Assembly (NCBI RefSeq): GCF_003339865.1
Contig: NZ_QPKV01000002.1
Coordinates: 186,001 to 250,000 of the forward strand
Length of the DNA: 64,000 nt
Source of the DNA: Pedobacter chinensis
GTDB lineage: Bacteria > Bacteroidota > Bacteroidia > Sphingobacteriales > Sphingobacteriaceae
Reading direction: 5' to 3'
A program made the position numbers and the translations under genes. This document shows positions 61,557 through 64,000 of this stretch, one piece after another; position 1 is the first letter of the stretch, and every line of letters starts with the position of its first letter. The notes under the pieces are model-generated. The model had not been told where the DNA came from. It saw nothing but the letters and a program-made list of their open reading frames with translations, and ran no database searches.

Positions 61557-62870
61557 ATGGAGAAATCAGCAATAGATAAAATCATGGCTCCGGTAAGCCG
61601 ATTCATTCATTTAGAATATACCAGCGGCATCGTGTTGCTTGCTAGTGTCATTGTGGCTATTGTTTGGGCAAATTCTGGTTACCATGAATTTTATGAGCAT
61701 TTGTGGCACATTAATTTTTCAGTGGGGTTTGATAACTTTATGCTAACCCACCCAATCCACATCTGGATTAATGATGGATTAATGGCAATTTTTTTCTTCG
61801 TAATTGGCTTGGAATTGAAGCGGGAATTTATGGAAGGAGAACTTTCTTCATTGAAAAAAGCATCCTTACCCATGACTGCGGCGCTTGGGGGGATGTTATT
61901 ACCTGCACTGATATATTTTGCAATAAATAAAGGTACGGATGCTGATCATGGCTGGGGAATTCCAATGGCAACCGATATAGCTTTTGCCCTTGCACTTTTA
62001 TCCATGGCAAGTAAGAACATTCCAGTTTCAGTAAAAGTATTTTTATCCGCATTGGCCGTAGCAGATGATCTCGGAGCTGTGCTTGTAATAGCCTTTTTTT
62101 ATACAGCTGAAATAAATTTCATATCTCTCGCCGTTGGTGGCGGTTTCCTTTTGATTTTAATCGCAGGTAATTTAATAGGCATAAGAAGCAGTCTGTTTTA
62201 TCTAATTATAGGCATCGGTGTTTGGATAGGATTTCTGCTTTCCGGTGTACATGCAACAATAGCCGGAGTGTTAGTAGCTTTTACTATTCCTGCGGTGACT
62301 AAAATAAATGAACAAATTTATTCAGATAATCTTAGGAAGCTCTCCTATGATTTTGAGACGGACATACCGGAAAAAGGAAGTCTTATCACACCTAAGCAAA
62401 ATAAAACCATACAAAACGTAAAGCGTTTAAGCATGGCTGCTGAGACACCCTTACAAACAATTGAACACGCCCTGCATCCATGGGTCGCTTTTGGTATCAT
62501 GCCATTATTTGCTTTAGCTAATGCTGGTATCGTTATCGGATCAGATTTCTTTTCTTCTATCATAAATCCGGTATCAATTGGTGTGGCAGCAGGATTGATA
62601 ATAGGAAAATTTGCAGGGATTCTTCTTTTTTGCTGGATTATGGTTAAACTCAAATTGGCCAGCCTTCCAGAGCAAGCCAATTGGAAGCACATCGCCGGGG
62701 TTGCACTGCTTGCGGGTATAGGCTTTACGATGTCGTTATTTGTAAGTGGACTGGCTTTCAAAAACCCGGTTTTCATCGATCAGGCCAAGTATGGAATTTT
62801 AATCGCTTCAGTTCTTGCTGGGCTACTTGGCACTGTTGTACTCAAACGCATCGGAAAATCCGGTAGTTGA
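61557..62870 (+). CDS. nhaA: Na+/H+ antiporter NhaA
   Basis: Inner-membrane sodium/proton antiporter of 437 aa. The ion-binding aspartates occur in GIPMATDIAFALALL and LAVADDLGAVLVIAFFY; the N-terminus is HPIHIWINDGLMAIFFFVIG followed by LELKREF. The start MEKSAIDKIMAPVSRFI at 61557 matches the family; another in-frame ATG lies at 61524. A TATCTTTG element ends 5 bp before 61557, so a very short leader or a leaderless message is possible. NhaA genes are among those under fluoride riboswitches in other bacteria, which fits the neighbouring CLC-F and enolase. Confidence 0.93.
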   Translation: MEKSAIDKIMAPVSRFIHLEYTSGIVLLASVIVAIVWANSGYHEFYEHLWHINFSVGFDNFMLTHPIHIWINDGLMAIFFFVIGLELKREFMEGELSSLKKASLPMTAALGGMLLPALIYFAINKGTDADHGWGIPMATDIAFALALLSMASKNIPVSVKVFLSALAVADDLGAVLVIAFFYTAEINFISLAVGGGFLLILIAGNLIGIRSSLFYLIIGIGVWIGFLLSGVHATIAGVLVAFTIPAVTKINEQIYSDNLRKLSYDFETDIPEKGSLITPKQNKTIQNVKRLSMAAETPLQTIEHALHPWVAFGIMPLFALANAGIVIGSDFFSSIINPVSIGVAAGLIIGKFAGILLFCWIMVKLKLASLPEQANWKHIAGVALLAGIGFTMSLFVSGLAFKNPVFIDQAKYGILIASVLAGLLGTVVLKRIGKSGS

Positions 62871-62904
62871 CAAATTTGACATACATCTTTGGTTTCTTTG
62901 CAGC

Positions 62905-63022
62905 CCTGTCTTTAAGGAGGAGAACCCGAGTGCTACTTTCCGTAAATGCCCAGAGCGAGAACTGCGGGCTGGCCGTGGGAGAAGGGGTTTCGCAGGCCGC
63001 ACCGTGCGTGGGGAATATAAAT
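62905..63022. other. Short GC-rich segment of foreign look
   Basis: About 110 bp are clearly above half G+C, unlike the AT-rich surroundings, with words such as CTGCGGGCTGGCCGTGGG and CAGGCCGCACCGTGCGTG. No conserved domain is recognised in any frame, although short open frames cross it. It may be the stump of a mobile-element gene at a junction. Confidence 0.55.
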
Positions 63023-63055
63023 TTAGGGTCTTTTTTAGAAAATCTATTATAAGTA

Positions 63056-63084
63056 GAAAGCCATTGCGGTTTGCAATGGCTTTC
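63056..63084. terminator. Hairpin, probable terminator of the XRE gene
   Basis: Perfect 12-bp stem GAAAGCCATTGC / GCAATGGCTTTC with loop GGTTT, 28 bp downstream of the minus-strand XRE gene. A strong T run is missing on both strands, so termination is only likely. Confidence 0.5.
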
Positions 63085-63111
63085 CTGGAATAAAATATCC
63101 TCGTCTAATTC

Positions 63112-63537
63112 TTATTTATTCTCCTGTGCTTTCAATAAACGCTCGTAGAGTGCTTCTTTTTCTGCATGAAGTTTTTTAAGTTCATCTACCGTTTCCATTA
63201 ATTTATCTAATGGATTGAATGTTGGATAATAATTAAAAGGCGCATTAGCCGTTGCATTATCTTTAAAATCTGAGAAATTATTAGATATAATATTTACAGC
63301 TCTTTCCTCGTCAAAATTCCTGATTGCCTCCTCCGGTACCTTCAATATCTTGGCAATTTCAGCTAAAAGTTCATCTTCAATTTTTTCTTTGGATTCCAGA
63401 ACTGAAATCTTTTTCTGGCTCCATTCCTCACCCAAAGAAGCGGCAAGGCCTTCCTGTTTAATCCCCATCATTTCACGAAAACGCTTGACGTTTCTGCCTT
63501 CATGCACTTTATTTGGACGATCAGTTGTAGTACTCAT
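63112..63537 (-). CDS. XRE-family HTH transcriptional regulator
   Basis: A 141-aa DNA-binding protein. The Cro/C1-type HTH is residues ~14-72: GRNVKRFREMMGIKQEGLAA, SLGEEWSQKKISVLESKEKI. The rest is a helical tail with a coiled coil ending DELKKLHAEKEALYERLLKA. Such regulators are common in Bacteroidota mobile elements. It lies 66 bp downstream of a RelE/ParE toxin gene on the same strand. It could regulate the toxin pair or the island; its target is unknown. Confidence 0.88.
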   Translation of the reverse strand: MSTTTDRPNKVHEGRNVKRFREMMGIKQEGLAASLGEEWSQKKISVLESKEKIEDELLAEIAKILKVPEEAIRNFDEERAVNIISNNFSDFKDNATANAPFNYYPTFNPLDKLMETVDELKKLHAEKEALYERLLKAQENK

Positions 63538-63603
63538 ATATTGGTAATTTGAATCAAATGTAATAAATCTTCTGTTGTGTGGTAAAATAAATTAGTTGTC
63601 GCT

Positions 63604-63933
63604 TTATTCGGGAACCTGTTTTAACAGCTCGGCCAGTTCCGCATCTGTTAAATTAGACTTTTCAGATTTATCGTAAATGGTTAGCAAATAAACAGCGTCA
63701 TCTTCAATAACCAAATTTGCGATCACTCTGGCACCGCCGGATTTGCCCTTTCCTTTTGAGGCAATGGCTAACCTGATTTTATAACACTTGTTGCCTATCG
63801 CTGTGCCCTGTTCAGGATTATTCTCTAAAAAATCAATAAGATCAATATATTCCTTTTTTAAAGAGGGGTATTTCTTTACCAACCTTTTTAGCTGCTTATC
63901 AAAGGGGCGTAAGGTATAGACATTATAGCTCAT
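63604..63933 (-). CDS. RelE/ParE-family toxin
   Basis: Type II toxin of 109 aa with the RelE/ParE fold: VYTLRPFDKQLKRLVKKYPS, a short helix pair, then CYKIRLAIASKGKGKSGGAR, VIANLVIEDDAVYLLTIYDK and a C-terminal helix. RelE-type toxins cleave mRNA on the ribosome; ParE-type ones attack gyrase. This member's SKGKGKSGGARV segment resembles the Arg/Lys-rich RelE type. Its ATG lies 5 nt inside the end of a preceding gene whose product looks like the matching antitoxin. Confidence 0.87.
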   Translation of the reverse strand: MSYNVYTLRPFDKQLKRLVKKYPSLKKEYIDLIDFLENNPEQGTAIGNKCYKIRLAIASKGKGKSGGARVIANLVIEDDAVYLLTIYDKSEKSNLTDAELAELLKQVPE

Positions 63934-64000
63934 TGATCAAATCCCTTGCAGGACGGGCTTTAAGTTTACCCTGACGTACCAATTTAAGGTCTTCAACCGC
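63923..64000 (-). CDS. Antitoxin, C-terminal end only
   Basis: The last 25 codons of a gene entering from the window edge, ending LVRQGKLKARPARDLINEL. The stop codon overlaps the toxin gene's region (toxin ATG at 63931-63933, antitoxin stop at 63923-63925), the usual antitoxin-then-toxin order. The basic, Arg/Lys-rich tail is the toxin-wrapping part. Family cannot be named from this piece. Confidence 0.7.
   Translation of the reverse strand, partial: AVEDLKLVRQGKLKARPARDLINEL

Noticed and set aside
62345..62776. A 143-codon minus-strand open frame
   Set aside because: It is antisense to nhaA, whose conserved motifs define the coding strand.
62815..63093. Overlapping plus-strand open frames after nhaA
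   Set aside because: They overlap the end of nhaA or cross the GC-rich segment, overlap each other in different frames and show no conserved domain.
54661..64000. Second copy of the tRNA-Lys 3' end marking the other island boundary
   Set aside because: I scanned for GGTTCGAATCCC-like sequence in this stretch and saw none; the boundary is presumably outside the window.

Overview
The window comes from an AT-rich Bacteroidota chromosome, most likely family Sphingobacteriaceae (Pedobacter-like). This is judged from protein types and signals, not from a database search. The supporting signs are Bacteroidota-type promoters (TTTG, 19 bases, TAnnTTTG; one exact copy precedes a tRNA-Lys), weak ribosome binding sites, a TonB-dependent receptor with a carboxypeptidase-regulatory N-terminus, LptD, a PorV/PorQ-like barrel, lutABC, and a Bacteroidetes-type tyrosine integrase.

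Layout. 1-3.1 kb: start of gatB, an AAA+/DUF4143 ATPase behind two 20-bp palindromes, and two tandem secreted paralogs. 3.3-6.4 kb: alaS and a divergent MerR regulator. 6.5-11.5 kb: a PorV/PorQ-like barrel, a helix-hairpin-helix/beta-barrel protein and ComEC, nearly overlapping. 11.5-15.3 kb: crotonase, a secreted protein and dipeptidyl peptidase IV. 15.3-22.7 kb: a SatD-like/DUF3307 gene pair divergent from a four-gene DNA repair operon (exonuclease, ligase, Lhr-type helicase, phosphoesterase), with three tandem palindromes between them. 22.7-32 kb: thioredoxin, a ferritin-like protein, an E2 acyltransferase, CinA, LptD, two tandem amidases and an MCE protein. 32-46.8 kb: mostly housekeeping (rnz, a STAS protein, purC, phoH, a SAM hydrolase, serA, serC, a TonB receptor, rpe, pnp, rpsO), interrupted by a four-copy 159-161 bp tandem repeat and REP-like hairpins. 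47-54.4 kb: a nucleotidyltransferase/small-protein pair, a thioesterase, lutABC, a lipoprotein aldose epimerase and a divergent HAD-NUDIX-wHTH fusion.

54.6-64 kb looks like a genomic island beside tRNA-Lys(TTT). It holds an integrase with degraded catalytic residues, an enolase, a CLC-F type fluoride/proton antiporter, a SulP transporter, NhaA, an XRE regulator and a RelE/ParE toxin with the end of its antitoxin. Enolase is a known fluoride target, and CLC-F and NhaA are known partners in fluoride-responsive gene sets, so the most economical reading is a fluoride-resistance island.

The observations most worth following are: (1) the SatD-like protein, whose motif order resembles class III nucleotide cyclases, coupled to a membrane protein and facing a palindromic operator array; (2) the HhH/outer-membrane-barrel protein translated next to ComEC; (3) the HAD-NUDIX-wHTH fusion with altered catalytic motifs in both enzyme domains; (4) the fluoride island; and (5) the nucleotidyltransferase/67-aa pair.
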